Source: Deltaproteobacteria bacterium
GTDB taxonomy: Bacteria > Desulfobacterota > DSM-4660 > Desulfatiglandales > HGW-15
Reading direction: 5' to 3'
NCBI GenBank assembly: GCA_020060215.1
Contig: JAGVAP010000105.1
Location: 1-35,311, forward strand
Length of the DNA stretch: 35,311 bases
The position numbers and the translations under genes were made by a program. Positions within the stretch are counted from its first letter, which is position 1. Every line of letters begins with the position of its first letter. Positions 16,090 through 24,853 of this stretch are shown here, piece by piece. A model generated the notes under the pieces. The model was not told where the DNA came from, did no database searches, and worked only from the letters and a program-made list of their open reading frames with translations.

Positions 16090-17223
16090 CTAGACCAGCT
16101 TCTTTCGAAATTTCAGGTTTGCCACTACCGCCATGAAGATACAAAAGGCGATCAGGAGCCCTGCCTCGACGGCAAGGATGTTCAACCCCACTCCTTTAAG
16201 ATAGATGCCCTTGAGGAGAGTCACAAAATAACGGGCAGGGATGAAATAGGTGATAAACTGAATCGCCTCCGGCATGTTGCTGATGGTGTACATGAACCCG
16301 GAGAGCAGGAAGGAGGGTAGGAAGGTAAGGACCATGGCCAGCTGGCTGGCGAGGAGCTGACTCTTCGTCAGGATGCTGATCACCATGCCGAGCGACAAGG
16401 CTCCGGCCAGGAAGACGGCCGCCATCCCGAATAGGAGGGCTACGTTTCCCCGGAGAGGCACCGCAAACAGGAACTCTCCCATGATTACGGCAAGGAGCAC
16501 GTCGAACATCCCGATGACAAAATAGGGGAAGAACTTCCCCACGATCAATTCGTGTCCCTTCACCGGCGTGGAAATGAGCTGTTCCATGGTGCCCCGCTCC
16601 CACTCGCGGGCCACGGTAAGAGAGGTGAGGAGCGCGGCAATCACCATCATGATGACTGCGATCAGCCCCGGGATGATGTAGTTCTTGGACTCCATGTCCG
16701 CGTTGAACCACACCCTGGGACGAAGATCGACCGGGGGGCTTAGCGTGCGGCCCCCGACCCGGTGAATCTCCCGGATGGCCATATCTTGCGAATAACCCGA
16801 CGCCACGGTCTCGGCATACCCGATAGCAATGGTCGCCGTGTTGGAATCGCTCCCGTCCACAATGAGCTGAATCGGGGCGGGCCTGCCGGAATCCATTCGT
16901 CCGGCGAAATTCGTCGGAACCACGAGCCCTACAAAGGCCCTGCCGGAATCGATGGCTTCCTCCAATCCCTTGTAACTGGAGACATGCCCTACGATGGAAA
17001 AATAGGGCGAGCCCTGAAAACGGCTGATGAATTCCCGGCTCCCGTGGGAATGATCCTGATCCCAGACCGCCATGGGGACATTGTCCACGTCGAGGGTGAG
17101 GGCGTACCCGAACAAGACCAGGAGCAGCATCGGGATGGCGATCGCCATGGCGAGGCTTCTGGGGTCTCGGAAAATATGGATGAACTCCTTTCGGGCAACG
17201 GCCCACGTACGCATCGCCTTCAC
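16090..17223 (-). CDS. ABC-2 type permease, first subunit (YbhS-like)
   Basis: A 377-residue permease with the same plan as its downstream partner: the start MKAMRTWAVARKEFIHIFRD, one helix (MAIAIPMLLLVLFGYALTLD), a periplasmic domain ending near YIIPGLIAVIMM, the coupling segment AREWERGTMEQLISTPVKG and four more helices. The two permeases share residues such as VDGSDSNTA or VDGTDSNTA and are clearly ancient duplicates. Its start codon overlaps the end of the ATPase gene by 4 bases, so translation is coupled. It acts in the inner membrane with the two ATPases, the adaptor and the TolC-like protein. Confidence 0.93.
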   Translation of the reverse strand: MKAMRTWAVARKEFIHIFRDPRSLAMAIAIPMLLLVLFGYALTLDVDNVPMAVWDQDHSHGSREFISRFQGSPYFSIVGHVSSYKGLEEAIDSGRAFVGLVVPTNFAGRMDSGRPAPIQLIVDGSDSNTATIAIGYAETVASGYSQDMAIREIHRVGGRTLSPPVDLRPRVWFNADMESKNYIIPGLIAVIMMVIAALLTSLTVAREWERGTMEQLISTPVKGHELIVGKFFPYFVIGMFDVLLAVIMGEFLFAVPLRGNVALLFGMAAVFLAGALSLGMVISILTKSQLLASQLAMVLTFLPSFLLSGFMYTISNMPEAIQFITYFIPARYFVTLLKGIYLKGVGLNILAVEAGLLIAFCIFMAVVANLKFRKKLV

Positions 17224-18194
17224 CGCGCCACCTCCCTTTGAGGTTTACCCGCCCGGTCGCGGGCTTCGATGAGGGAGACAAAGACATCTTCGAGGGAGGG
17301 GACAATCTTCTCTATCCGTTCGATCCGGTACCCCTTGGCCTGGAGGCCTTTTCTCACGGAATCGGAAGCCTCATCAGCGTTACTGACGACCACATGCAAT
17401 CCCTTCCCAAACAGGGCGCTCTCCTTCACCCCTTCGACTTTTTCCAAATCCACCATGGCATCCTGGGGCCGATCGCAGATCACCTCCAGGATGTCTTCCT
17501 GCATGAGCTCGTTCTTGAGCGTTCCCGGCGAACCCAGGGCGATCAGCTCCCCCCGGTATATCAGCCCGATCCTGTCGCAGTACTCGGCCTCGTCCATATA
17601 GTGAGTGGTCACAAACACCGTGACATCCTTGCCGGAGAGCTCGTAGATCAAGTCCCAGAACTGCCTGCGGCTGATGGGGTCCACCCCCGAGGTGGGCTCA
17701 TCCAGAAAGATGATGGGCGGCTCGTGCAGAATGGCACACCCCAGCGACAATCGTTGTTTCCATCCGCCGGAGAGAATGGCCGTCTTGGACGACCGGTGCT
17801 CCTTGAGCCCAGCCATCTCGATCACCCAGTCCTTGCGCGCCTTTTTCTTCTCACGAGGAATGCGGTAGATGCCGCTGTAGAAGTCGATGTTTTCCTCCAC
17901 GGTCAAATCCTCGTAGAGGGAGAATTTCTGGCTCATGTAGCCGATGTGTGCCTTGATCTTTTCAGCCTCCCTGAGGACGTCGTACCCGGCTACCGTGCCT
18001 TCCCCGCCGCTTGGCGCAAGAATCCCGCAGAGCATCCGTATGGTCGTGGATTTTCCCGCCCCATTCGGTCCCAGAAAACCGAAGATCTCGCCTACGCCAA
18101 CCTCGAAACTGACACGATTGACCGCGATAAAACTCCCGAATCGTTTCTCCAGGTTTTTGACGACCACCGCTTTCCTGTCTCCATTTTGATCCAT
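17220..18194 (-). CDS. ABC transporter ATPase, second copy (YbhF C-half-like)
   Basis: A 324-residue ATP-binding subunit. Walker A is GPNGAGKSTT, the signature is LSGGWKQRLSLG, Walker B is IIFLDEPTSGVD, and the H-loop His is in FVTTHYMDEAE. The C-terminal 85 residues form the regulatory extension usual in drug-type exporters (SLEDVFVSLIEARD at the end). A Trp replaces the usual Gln-like residue in the signature region, as in other YbhF halves. In E. coli YbhF one polypeptide carries two ATPase domains; here they are separate genes only 3 bases apart. All catalytic residues are present, so both sites may hydrolyse ATP. Confidence 0.94.
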   Translation of the reverse strand: MDQNGDRKAVVVKNLEKRFGSFIAVNRVSFEVGVGEIFGFLGPNGAGKSTTIRMLCGILAPSGGEGTVAGYDVLREAEKIKAHIGYMSQKFSLYEDLTVEENIDFYSGIYRIPREKKKARKDWVIEMAGLKEHRSSKTAILSGGWKQRLSLGCAILHEPPIIFLDEPTSGVDPISRRQFWDLIYELSGKDVTVFVTTHYMDEAEYCDRIGLIYRGELIALGSPGTLKNELMQEDILEVICDRPQDAMVDLEKVEGVKESALFGKGLHVVVSNADEASDSVRKGLQAKGYRIERIEKIVPSLEDVFVSLIEARDRAGKPQREVAR

Positions 18195-18197
18195 AGA

Positions 18198-19136
18198 CTA
18201 TGCTGCCTTTTCCTCCGTCAGAACGGAGATGAACACATCCTCCAGGGATGGCTCGATGGGCCTTATCCCGTGGAGCGCAAAATCGGCCTCTTTAAGAAGC
18301 CCCTCCAGTCTTTCGGTCTCCCTCTGGGGCGTCAGAGTGACCACGTGAATACGGTCGCCGAAAAGGCCCACGGAACCGCCCTCAAGCCGTTCCCGCAGGA
18401 AGACCATCGCCTCCCGCGGCCTTGCGCTGCGGATCTCCAGGATCGTCCCTTTCATCAACTCTTTGACCTCCTCCGGGGTTCCGCTCGCAAGAAGCCTTCC
18501 CCTGTGCATGAGCCCTACCCGGTTGCATCGTTCAGCCTCGTCAAGATACGCTGTGGAGACGAAAATCGTGACCTTTTCCCGAAGGAGCTGATAGAGAATC
18601 CGCCAGAAGTCGCGGCGGGAGGCAGGGTCGACTCCGTTGGTCGGTTCATCGAGGAACAGGATCTTCGGCTTGTGAATCAGGGCGCAGGCAAGGCCGAGCT
18701 TCTGTTTCATGCCGCCGGAGAGGTTTCCGGCCAGACGCTTCTTGAAGGGAGTCAGGTTGCTGAAGGCAAGGAGACGGTCGACCTTTTCTTCCCGGCCTTT
18801 CCGCGCCACCCCATAAATATCGGCATAAAAATGGACATTTTCCATCACGCTCAGATCTGGATAGAGCCCGAATCTCTGGCTCATGTACCCGATGTGCTCC
18901 TTTATCGCCTCCGGATCTCTAAGGATGCTGTACCCTGCTACCAGAGCATCGCCCGATGTGACATCCATGATTCCCGTCAGGAGCCGCATGGTCGTGGTCT
19001 TGCCCGCCCCGTCCGGTCCGACCAGGCCGAAGATCTCTCCTTCGGAGACCGTCAGGGCGAGGTCATGTACGGCCATAATATCCTGGAAGGATTTTGTCAG
19101 ATGCTCTGTCCGTACGGCTTCCATTTCGGCCCTCAT
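18198..19136 (-). CDS. ABC transporter ATPase, first copy (YbhF N-half-like)
   Basis: A 312-residue ATP-binding subunit. Walker A is GPDGAGKTTTMRLL, with Asp in place of the usual Asn as in YbhF N-terminal halves. The signature is LSGGMKQKLGLA, Walker B is ILFLDEPTNGVD, and the switch-region residue is Ser (FVSTAYLDEAE) where His is normal. A Ser or Ala in place of the H-loop His is expected to weaken hydrolysis, so this could be the less active half of an asymmetric ATPase pair. Its ATG overlaps the adaptor stop by 4 bases. It pairs with the ATPase encoded next and powers the ABC-2 permeases. Confidence 0.93.
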   Translation of the reverse strand: MRAEMEAVRTEHLTKSFQDIMAVHDLALTVSEGEIFGLVGPDGAGKTTTMRLLTGIMDVTSGDALVAGYSILRDPEAIKEHIGYMSQRFGLYPDLSVMENVHFYADIYGVARKGREEKVDRLLAFSNLTPFKKRLAGNLSGGMKQKLGLACALIHKPKILFLDEPTNGVDPASRRDFWRILYQLLREKVTIFVSTAYLDEAERCNRVGLMHRGRLLASGTPEEVKELMKGTILEIRSARPREAMVFLRERLEGGSVGLFGDRIHVVTLTPQRETERLEGLLKEADFALHGIRPIEPSLEDVFISVLTEEKAA

Positions 19137-20290
19137 TCGATCTGTCCGACGAAGATCTCCGCGTCCGCCGGCATACCGGGCTTGAGCTCCATGTTTGGAT
19201 TGGCAATATCCACCTTGATGCGGTAGACCAGTTTCACCCGCTCCTCGGTCGTCTGCACGGTCTTCGGGGTAAACTCCGCCTCAGAGGCGAGAAAGGAGAT
19301 CTTGCCCTGGTATGCCTTTCCAGGGTAGGTATCCGTGAACACCTTCACCGGTTGCCCTGTCTTTACCCGTCCCAAGTCCGGCTCGTTGATGTAGGCCCTG
19401 AGCCAGACGTTTTTCAGATCGCCCACGGTGACGACGGGAGTGCCGGGAGCCACGTATTCGCCCGGTTCCACGTTTTCCGAGAGAGCAATGCCTGAAAGAG
19501 GCGAATAGACTGTGGCATAGCTCAGACGCGTTTCCGCCATCCCTAATGAAGCCTTTGCCTGCAGAAGCTGCGCCCTGGCCCGGTCTATCGTCTCTTTGCG
19601 AGGCCCCTCCCTGGCGAGGTCGAGACGGGCCTTCGCCTGCTTGACCGCCTCCCGCGCCTGGTCGATCTTTTCTTTTCGGGGTCCCTCAAGGACAAGTTTC
19701 AACTGTTCTCCGGCTTCCCTTAGTTTTTCATTGGCAGACTGATAAGAGGCCTTGGTCTTCTCGAAATCCTGACTGGAGATGATATCCTGGTCGTGCAGGC
19801 TTTTCTGCCTTTCAAACTCCGATTTCCACCTGGTAAAATCAGCCTCGGCTCTGCTTTTCGAAGCCTTTGCCGTCTCGATCTCCTGAGGCCTCGATCCGGC
19901 AAGCAACTCATCAAGGGCCGCCTGCGCCTTCTGATAGGCTGCATCGGCCTCCCGAATTTCCTCCGGCCGCGACCCGGCCACAAGCTCTGCAAGGACAGCC
20001 TCCGATGCCTGAACCTCGGCTTTACGGACCGCAACCTCCTGGGCCAGTTCTTCGCTGTCCAAGCGAGCGACAATCTGCCCGGCTTTCACTTCCTGGCCCT
20101 CGGAAACCAACCGCTCCCGTACCTGACCCCCGATCTTGAAGCTTAGCTCGGCATCGGTAATCTCGATGTTCCCGGATACGCGTATGGTATTCGGGTCCTG
20201 CTGCCTCAGGCTCCTGAGGTATCTGTAGGAAATTCCAGCAACTACGAGCAGGAGAACAATGAACAGAATGAATATCTTTTTTCTTTTCAT
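19133..20290 (-). CDS. HlyD/YbhG-type periplasmic adaptor protein
   Basis: A 385-residue membrane fusion protein. The N-terminal anchor (IFILFIVLLLVVAGISYRYL) is followed by a biotinyl-lipoyl half (VSEGQEVKAGQIVARLDSEE), a long alpha-helical hairpin (about 80-245), the returning lipoyl half (VYSPLSGIALSENVEPGEYV) and a beta-barrel end. The hairpin holds paired repeats: AGSRPEEIREADAAYQKAQA and AGSRPQEIETAK on one side, EGPRKEKIDQAR and EGPRKETIDRAR on the other. This looks like a duplicated helix segment that lengthens the coiled coil. It bridges the inner-membrane ABC complex to the TolC-like channel. It is cotranscribed behind tetR (46-base gap) and overlaps the next ATPase gene by 4 bases. 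Confidence 0.94.
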   Translation of the reverse strand: MKRKKIFILFIVLLLVVAGISYRYLRSLRQQDPNTIRVSGNIEITDAELSFKIGGQVRERLVSEGQEVKAGQIVARLDSEELAQEVAVRKAEVQASEAVLAELVAGSRPEEIREADAAYQKAQAALDELLAGSRPQEIETAKASKSRAEADFTRWKSEFERQKSLHDQDIISSQDFEKTKASYQSANEKLREAGEQLKLVLEGPRKEKIDQAREAVKQAKARLDLAREGPRKETIDRARAQLLQAKASLGMAETRLSYATVYSPLSGIALSENVEPGEYVAPGTPVVTVGDLKNVWLRAYINEPDLGRVKTGQPVKVFTDTYPGKAYQGKISFLASEAEFTPKTVQTTEERVKLVYRIKVDIANPNMELKPGMPADAEIFVGQIE

Positions 20291-20336
20291 GGATGTCTCT
20301 CTTGTGAATGTTGTTTCACTTTCCTAGGCAGGCAGG

Positions 20337-20936
20337 TTATTGTACCTTCAATGCTTCCTTCAGTACCCTCCATCCACTCTCCACGTACTTTGTAACATCG
20401 AATTTTCCCCCGCTCAGGTGCCATAGGATGGCCCCGGGCTGAATAATGCCAAGGAACATCATGGAAATCGTCCCCGGGTCCACATCGCGCCGGACATGAC
20501 CTTTTTGTTGCCCTTCACGAATGATCTTCGCCACCTCCCCTAGATATTCCGTTATTATTCCATGCATCTTGGCCTTTCTTGAGGGGTTTCCGCCGTACAC
20601 TTCATCGGAAAAAATGAGCCGGGGGATCGCCTCGTTTTCCCGGATCAGCCGGACATGTCCCATCAGCAGGAGCTTCAGGCACTCCAGAGTGTCGGAAGTG
20701 CTGTTGCATGCCGCCTCAACATTGCCGAGCAATCGTCTGCCAATGAGGTCGAGAGCGGCTTCCAAAATTTCATCCTTGCTTTTGAAGTGGCGATAAATGC
20801 CGGAGGGTACGAGCCCGACTCTTCGGGCGACCCCGGCAATGCTCAAGTTTTTCATGCCATGGGTTCGAACAAGGCTCAAAGCCGCCTCCACGATCTGCTC
20901 CCGCCTTACCTGAGTGTCGAGTTTTTCTAAGGCCAT
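20337..20936 (-). CDS. TetR-family regulator of the exporter cluster
   Basis: A 199-residue TetR-type repressor. The N-terminal DNA-binding region reads RREQIVEAALSLVRTHGMKN, then a helix-turn-helix IAGVARRVGLVPSGIYRHFK with KDEILEAAL closing it. The C-terminal 130 residues are the ligand and dimerisation domain and contain MFLGIIQPGAILWHLSGGKF. It is the first gene of the exporter cluster, the usual place for a repressor that responds to the exported compound. A perfect palindrome covers its own promoter 14 bases upstream of the ATG, which supports autoregulation and control of the whole cluster. The inducer cannot be told from the sequence. Confidence 0.93.
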   Translation of the reverse strand: MALEKLDTQVRREQIVEAALSLVRTHGMKNLSIAGVARRVGLVPSGIYRHFKSKDEILEAALDLIGRRLLGNVEAACNSTSDTLECLKLLLMGHVRLIRENEAIPRLIFSDEVYGGNPSRKAKMHGIITEYLGEVAKIIREGQQKGHVRRDVDPGTISMMFLGIIQPGAILWHLSGGKFDVTKYVESGWRVLKEALKVQ

Positions 20937-20949
20937 TTTCCAGTCCCGT

Positions 20950-20994
20950 TTGTGAATTTATATTCACAATAAAACCGACAAAAATGTTTGTCAA
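20950..20994 (-). promoter_or_regulatory. tetR-exporter promoter with overlapping palindromic operator
   Basis: On the minus strand TTGACA (20989-20994) and TATTGT (20966-20971) are spaced by 17 bases, an excellent sigma70 promoter. TTGTGAATTTATATTCACAA (20950-20969) is a perfect palindrome of 8-bp arms around a 4-base centre. It covers most of the -10 box and the predicted start, ideal for repression by the TetR dimer encoded just downstream. Confidence 0.8.
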
Positions 20995-21181
20995 GGGCTT
21001 CATTGCAAAATTCGGGATCCTGCTCCGGCCGGAAAGGCGGAGTCCGACTATCCGGCCCTGCGTCGAGGTGGTAATCGTGGAGGAGTCTTTATGGAAGGGA
21101 TGGGCAGGGTACCGATCGCTCTCAACCTCCATCCCGTTGCCCCTGTTGACCCTTCTTCAGAAAATATAGTATGTATGGCTC

Positions 21182-24100
21182 ATGAAATCATCTTATGACG
21201 GCATCTTGGCATCTCTTCGTTTCTTTCGGAAAAAAGAGCTCGCGGATGGATTGGCTGAGATCCGCTGTGGACAAAGGGATTGGGAGGATTATTACCGGAG
21301 AAGGTGGCAATACGATAAGCAGGTGCGCTCCACCCACGGAGTCAACTGCACCGGCTCCTGCTCATGGAACGTCTATGTCAAGGATGGGATCATTGTCTGG
21401 GACACACAGAGGGTGGATTACCCCGGCAACGGGCCTGACCTGCCGGACCACGAGCCCCGAGGCTGCCCCCGTGGGGCCTCCTATACATGGTACACGTACA
21501 GCCCCGTCCGTGTAAAATACCCGTACATGAGATCCTCTCTCCTGGGGATGTGGAGGGATGCGATTGCAGCCCGGACGGATCCGGTGGCCGCGTGGGAGAG
21601 CATCGTCTCCGATCCTGAAAAGAGGGCGTCCTATCAGCGGACGAGGGGAAAAGGAGGGCTCGTCCGCGTCTCCTGGGACGAAGCCTCCACTCTCATCGCC
21701 GCCTCTCTGATTTATACTATCAAGAGATATGGGCCGGACAGGATCTTCGGATTCAGCCCTATCCCCGCCATGTCCATGGTCTGCTACGCGTCCGGAGCAA
21801 GATTCCTCTCCCTGATCGGGGCCTCCATGATCAGCTTCTATGACTGGTACTGCGATCTTCCGCCGTCATCGCCCCAGATCTGGGGAGAGCAGACGGACGT
21901 ACCCGAGAGCGCGGACTGGTACAATGCCTCCTATATGATCGTCTGGGGCACGAATTTGCCCATGACCAGAAGCCCTGACGCCCACTTCTACACCGAGGCA
22001 CGCTATTGTGGCGCCAAGGTGGCGGCGGTGGCGCCCGACTATGCGGAATACGTGAAGTTCGCGGATACCTGGCTGCCTGCAAAGGCCGGCACCGATTCGG
22101 CCCTGGCCATGGCCATGACCTTCGTAGTCGTGAAGGAATTCTACATCGACCGCCGGTCCGAGTACTTTGCCGAGTACGCGAAAACCTACACGGATCTCCC
22201 CTTTGCTGTCATACTTGAGAAGAAAGGCAATGCTTATGTTGCCGGACGGTTTCTTCGCGCATCCGACCTGGGCTGGGACGGTGAAGCGGACGAGTGGAAG
22301 GGGGTCTACTGGGATGGAGACAGCGGGGGTTTCGTAGTCCCGAACGGGAGCATCGGATTTCGGTGGGGAGAGGCAGGGTGCTGGAATCTACATCGGAAGA
22401 ATTCCGAGAACCAGGAGCCGGTGAACCCCCTGCTGAGTTTCGACCGGGAAAACGAAGAATGGGCTTCGGTCCTGTTTCCCTTTTTCGAGGAGAGCGGAGC
22501 GAGAACAAAAACCGGCTCGGTGCCGGTGAAGCGAATCAGAACGAATGGAAGCGAGATCACGGTGACAACGGTCTTCGATCTCATGGCCGCCAACCTCGGG
22601 ATTGATCGAGGCCATGGCGGAGACATTGCGAGAGATTATGATGATGCCGTCCCCTATACGCCCGCATGGCAGGAGAAGATCACGTCCGTCCCCCGGGGGG
22701 ATGCCATCAGGGTTGCACGGGAATTCGCAGAGAACGCGGAGAAGACCAGAGGAAAATCCATGATCTTTCTTGGCGCGGGGACCAACCACTGGTACCACTG
22801 CGACATGATCTACCGGACTATTCTGAATCTCACAACCCTCTGCGGATGCCAGGGGGTGAACGGAGGAGGCTGGGCACACTATGTGGGGCAGGAAAAGGTA
22901 AGGCCTCTTGCAGGATGGTCCACCCTTGCCTTCGGACTGGACTGGCTCAGACCTCCCCGGTTTCAGAACGGAACCTCCTTTTACTATTTCGCGACGAACC
23001 AATGGCGGTACGAAAACCTGGATGCCAAGATGATCGCGTCACCACTGGCCAATGGCCGGCTCAAGAGCCACCCCGCCGACTATAACGCGGTCGCCGCCAG
23101 GCTCGGTTGGCTCCCCTTCTACCCGCAATTCAACCGGAACCCGCTTGACCTCTGCCGCGAAGCCTTTGATGAAGGCGCACGTTCCGAAGAAGAGATCATC
23201 AACCGCGTGGTCGGAAAGATCAAGGACGGGGAAGTCCGATTTGCCGTGGAGGACCCGGATCACCCGGACAACTTCCCGCGTGTTCTTCTGCTCTGGCGTG
23301 CCAATCTCCTGGGAGCGAGCGGTAAAGGGCATGAGTATTTCCTCAAGCACCTCCTGGGCGGTGAACACGCCGTGTTCGCCGAAGAGACTGGAGCGAGACC
23401 CGAAGAGATCTTGTGGAGAGAAAAAGCTCCAGAAGGAAAGCTCGACCTTCTTGTCACAATGGAGCTTCGCATGTCCACGAGCGCTCTGTATTCGGACGTG
23501 GTGCTGCCTGCGGCCGGATGGTATGAGATGCATGACCTGAGCACCACGGACCTCCATACCTTTATCCACCCTTTCAACCCTGCCGTAGATCCTGTCTGGG
23601 AGAGCAAGACCAACTGGGACCAGTTCAAAATCGTCGCCCGCAAATTCTCGGAAATGGCGGAGCGCCATCTCGGCAGGAGGAAGGACCTGGTTTCCATTCC
23701 CCTGATGCATGACAGTCCATCGGAAATCGCTCAACCAAAGGTCAGGGATTGGAAGAAGGGAGAGGCGGAACCGATTCCCGGAAAAACCATGCCAGGGCTG
23801 AAGGTCCTGGATCGGAATTACCCGGACACCTACAGGATGATGACCGCGCTCGGCCCGCTGATAGAGCGTGACGGCGTAGGTGCCAAGGGAATCACGTGGG
23901 ATGCTGCCGAGGAATATGAGTGGCTGAAGGCCAGACTGGGAACCGTGGCAGCCGATGGGATCAGCCGGTCCATGCCCGACATTACTTCCGGCAAGCAGGC
24001 GGCTGAGGCAATCCTCGCCCTCTCTCCTGAGACCAATGGCAGGGTCGCGGTCAAGGCATGGGCCGCGCTTTCCAGGAAAACCGGTTTAAACCTCCACCGG

Positions 24101-24853
24101 CTTGCCAAGGAGCGAGCTGCGGAGCGTTTCACGTTTGCAGATCTGGATGCTCAGCCCCGAAGGGTCATTACCTCCCCCATCTGGAGCGGAGTTGAGGAGG
24201 AGGGCCGCACATACTCTCCCTTTACGATCAACATTGAAGAAAGGGTCCCTTTCAGGACCCTGACTGGGCGGGCGCAGTTCTACCTTGACCATGAATGGGT
24301 TCGCGACTTCGGGGAGGAGCTCCCGCTCTTCCGGCCCCCGCTGGACATGGTCATGCTTGGATCAACCCGGGTCCAGCGATCCCAGGCACCCGAGCTGGTT
24401 TTAAATTACCTGACCCCCCATTCCAAGTGGTCCATCCACAGCACCTATTCCGATACCTTGATCATGCTGACCCTGTTCCGGGGGGGCGAGGCCATCTGGA
24501 TCAACGATGAAGACGCAGCATCGATCGGCATCAAGGACAACGACTGGTTGGAGTGCTTCAATGTGAACGGGGCTGTTATCGCAAAGGCGGTGGTCAGCCA
24601 TCGCATACCGCGGGGCAAAGCGTTCATGTACCATGCTCAGGAGAGGCTGATCAATACCCCTGGATCAGGGCTTTCCGGCAAACGAGGAGGAACCCACAAC
24701 AGCCTTACCCATATTCTGGTGAAGCCCACCCAAATGATCGGCGGTTATGCACAGCTGAGCTATGGGTTCAACTACTACGGGCCCACGGGAGCGCAGCGGG
24801 ATGAGGTCATCATCGTGAGGAGGGCGGGGGAGGTGAACTGGTATGAGGATTAA
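21182..24853 (+). CDS. narG: Respiratory nitrate reductase catalytic subunit NarG
   Basis: A 1223-residue NarG, full length. The FS0 cluster ligands are His52, Cys56, Cys60 and Cys95 (STHGVNCTGSC and PRGCPRGASY); the His-first motif is specific to NarG-type enzymes. The molybdenum-binding Asp lies in SFYDWYCDLPP (residues 218-228). WGEQTDVPESADWYN and NLTTLCGCQGVNGGGWAHY are further hallmarks, and GFNYYGPTGAQRDE closes the protein. The N-terminal YYRRRW segment corresponds to the vestigial twin-arginine stretch of cytoplasmic-facing NarG. It reduces nitrate to nitrite with electrons passed from NarI and NarH and binds the Mo-bisMGD cofactor. A TATAGT lies at 21165-21170, but no paired -35 at normal distance or FNR box was found. 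No Shine-Dalgarno is clear at ATG 21182. Confidence 0.98.
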   Translation: MKSSYDGILASLRFFRKKELADGLAEIRCGQRDWEDYYRRRWQYDKQVRSTHGVNCTGSCSWNVYVKDGIIVWDTQRVDYPGNGPDLPDHEPRGCPRGASYTWYTYSPVRVKYPYMRSSLLGMWRDAIAARTDPVAAWESIVSDPEKRASYQRTRGKGGLVRVSWDEASTLIAASLIYTIKRYGPDRIFGFSPIPAMSMVCYASGARFLSLIGASMISFYDWYCDLPPSSPQIWGEQTDVPESADWYNASYMIVWGTNLPMTRSPDAHFYTEARYCGAKVAAVAPDYAEYVKFADTWLPAKAGTDSALAMAMTFVVVKEFYIDRRSEYFAEYAKTYTDLPFAVILEKKGNAYVAGRFLRASDLGWDGEADEWKGVYWDGDSGGFVVPNGSIGFRWGEAGCWNLHRKNSENQEPVNPLLSFDRENEEWASVLFPFFEESGARTKTGSVPVKRIRTNGSEITVTTVFDLMAANLGIDRGHGGDIARDYDDAVPYTPAWQEKITSVPRGDAIRVAREFAENAEKTRGKSMIFLGAGTNHWYHCDMIYRTILNLTTLCGCQGVNGGGWAHYVGQEKVRPLAGWSTLAFGLDWLRPPRFQNGTSFYYFATNQWRYENLDAKMIASPLANGRLKSHPADYNAVAARLGWLPFYPQFNRNPLDLCREAFDEGARSEEEIINRVVGKIKDGEVRFAVEDPDHPDNFPRVLLLWRANLLGASGKGHEYFLKHLLGGEHAVFAEETGARPEEILWREKAPEGKLDLLVTMELRMSTSALYSDVVLPAAGWYEMHDLSTTDLHTFIHPFNPAVDPVWESKTNWDQFKIVARKFSEMAERHLGRRKDLVSIPLMHDSPSEIAQPKVRDWKKGEAEPIPGKTMPGLKVLDRNYPDTYRMMTALGPLIERDGVGAKGITWDAAEEYEWLKARLGTVAADGISRSMPDITSGKQAAEAILALSPETNGRVAVKAWAALSRKTGLNLHRLAKERAAERFTFADLDAQPRRVITSPIWSGVEEEGRTYSPFTINIEERVPFRTLTGRAQFYLDHEWVRDFGEELPLFRPPLDMVMLGSTRVQRSQAPELVLNYLTPHSKWSIHSTYSDTLIMLTLFRGGEAIWINDEDAASIGIKDNDWLECFNVNGAVIAKAVVSHRIPRGKAFMYHAQERLINTPGSGLSGKRGGTHNSLTHILVKPTQMIGGYAQLSYGFNYYGPTGAQRDEVIIVRRAGEVNWYED

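Noticed and set aside
17238..19226. Long open frame on the plus strand opposite the two ABC ATPase genes (about 660 codons).
   Set aside because: Its product has no domain logic and it lies antisense to two clear ATPases with all motifs; it is a GC-driven shadow.
21171..21185. Mini-ORF (ATG TAT GGC TCA TGA) overlapping the narG start.
   Set aside because: Four codons without a ribosome binding site; a leader-peptide role would be speculation.
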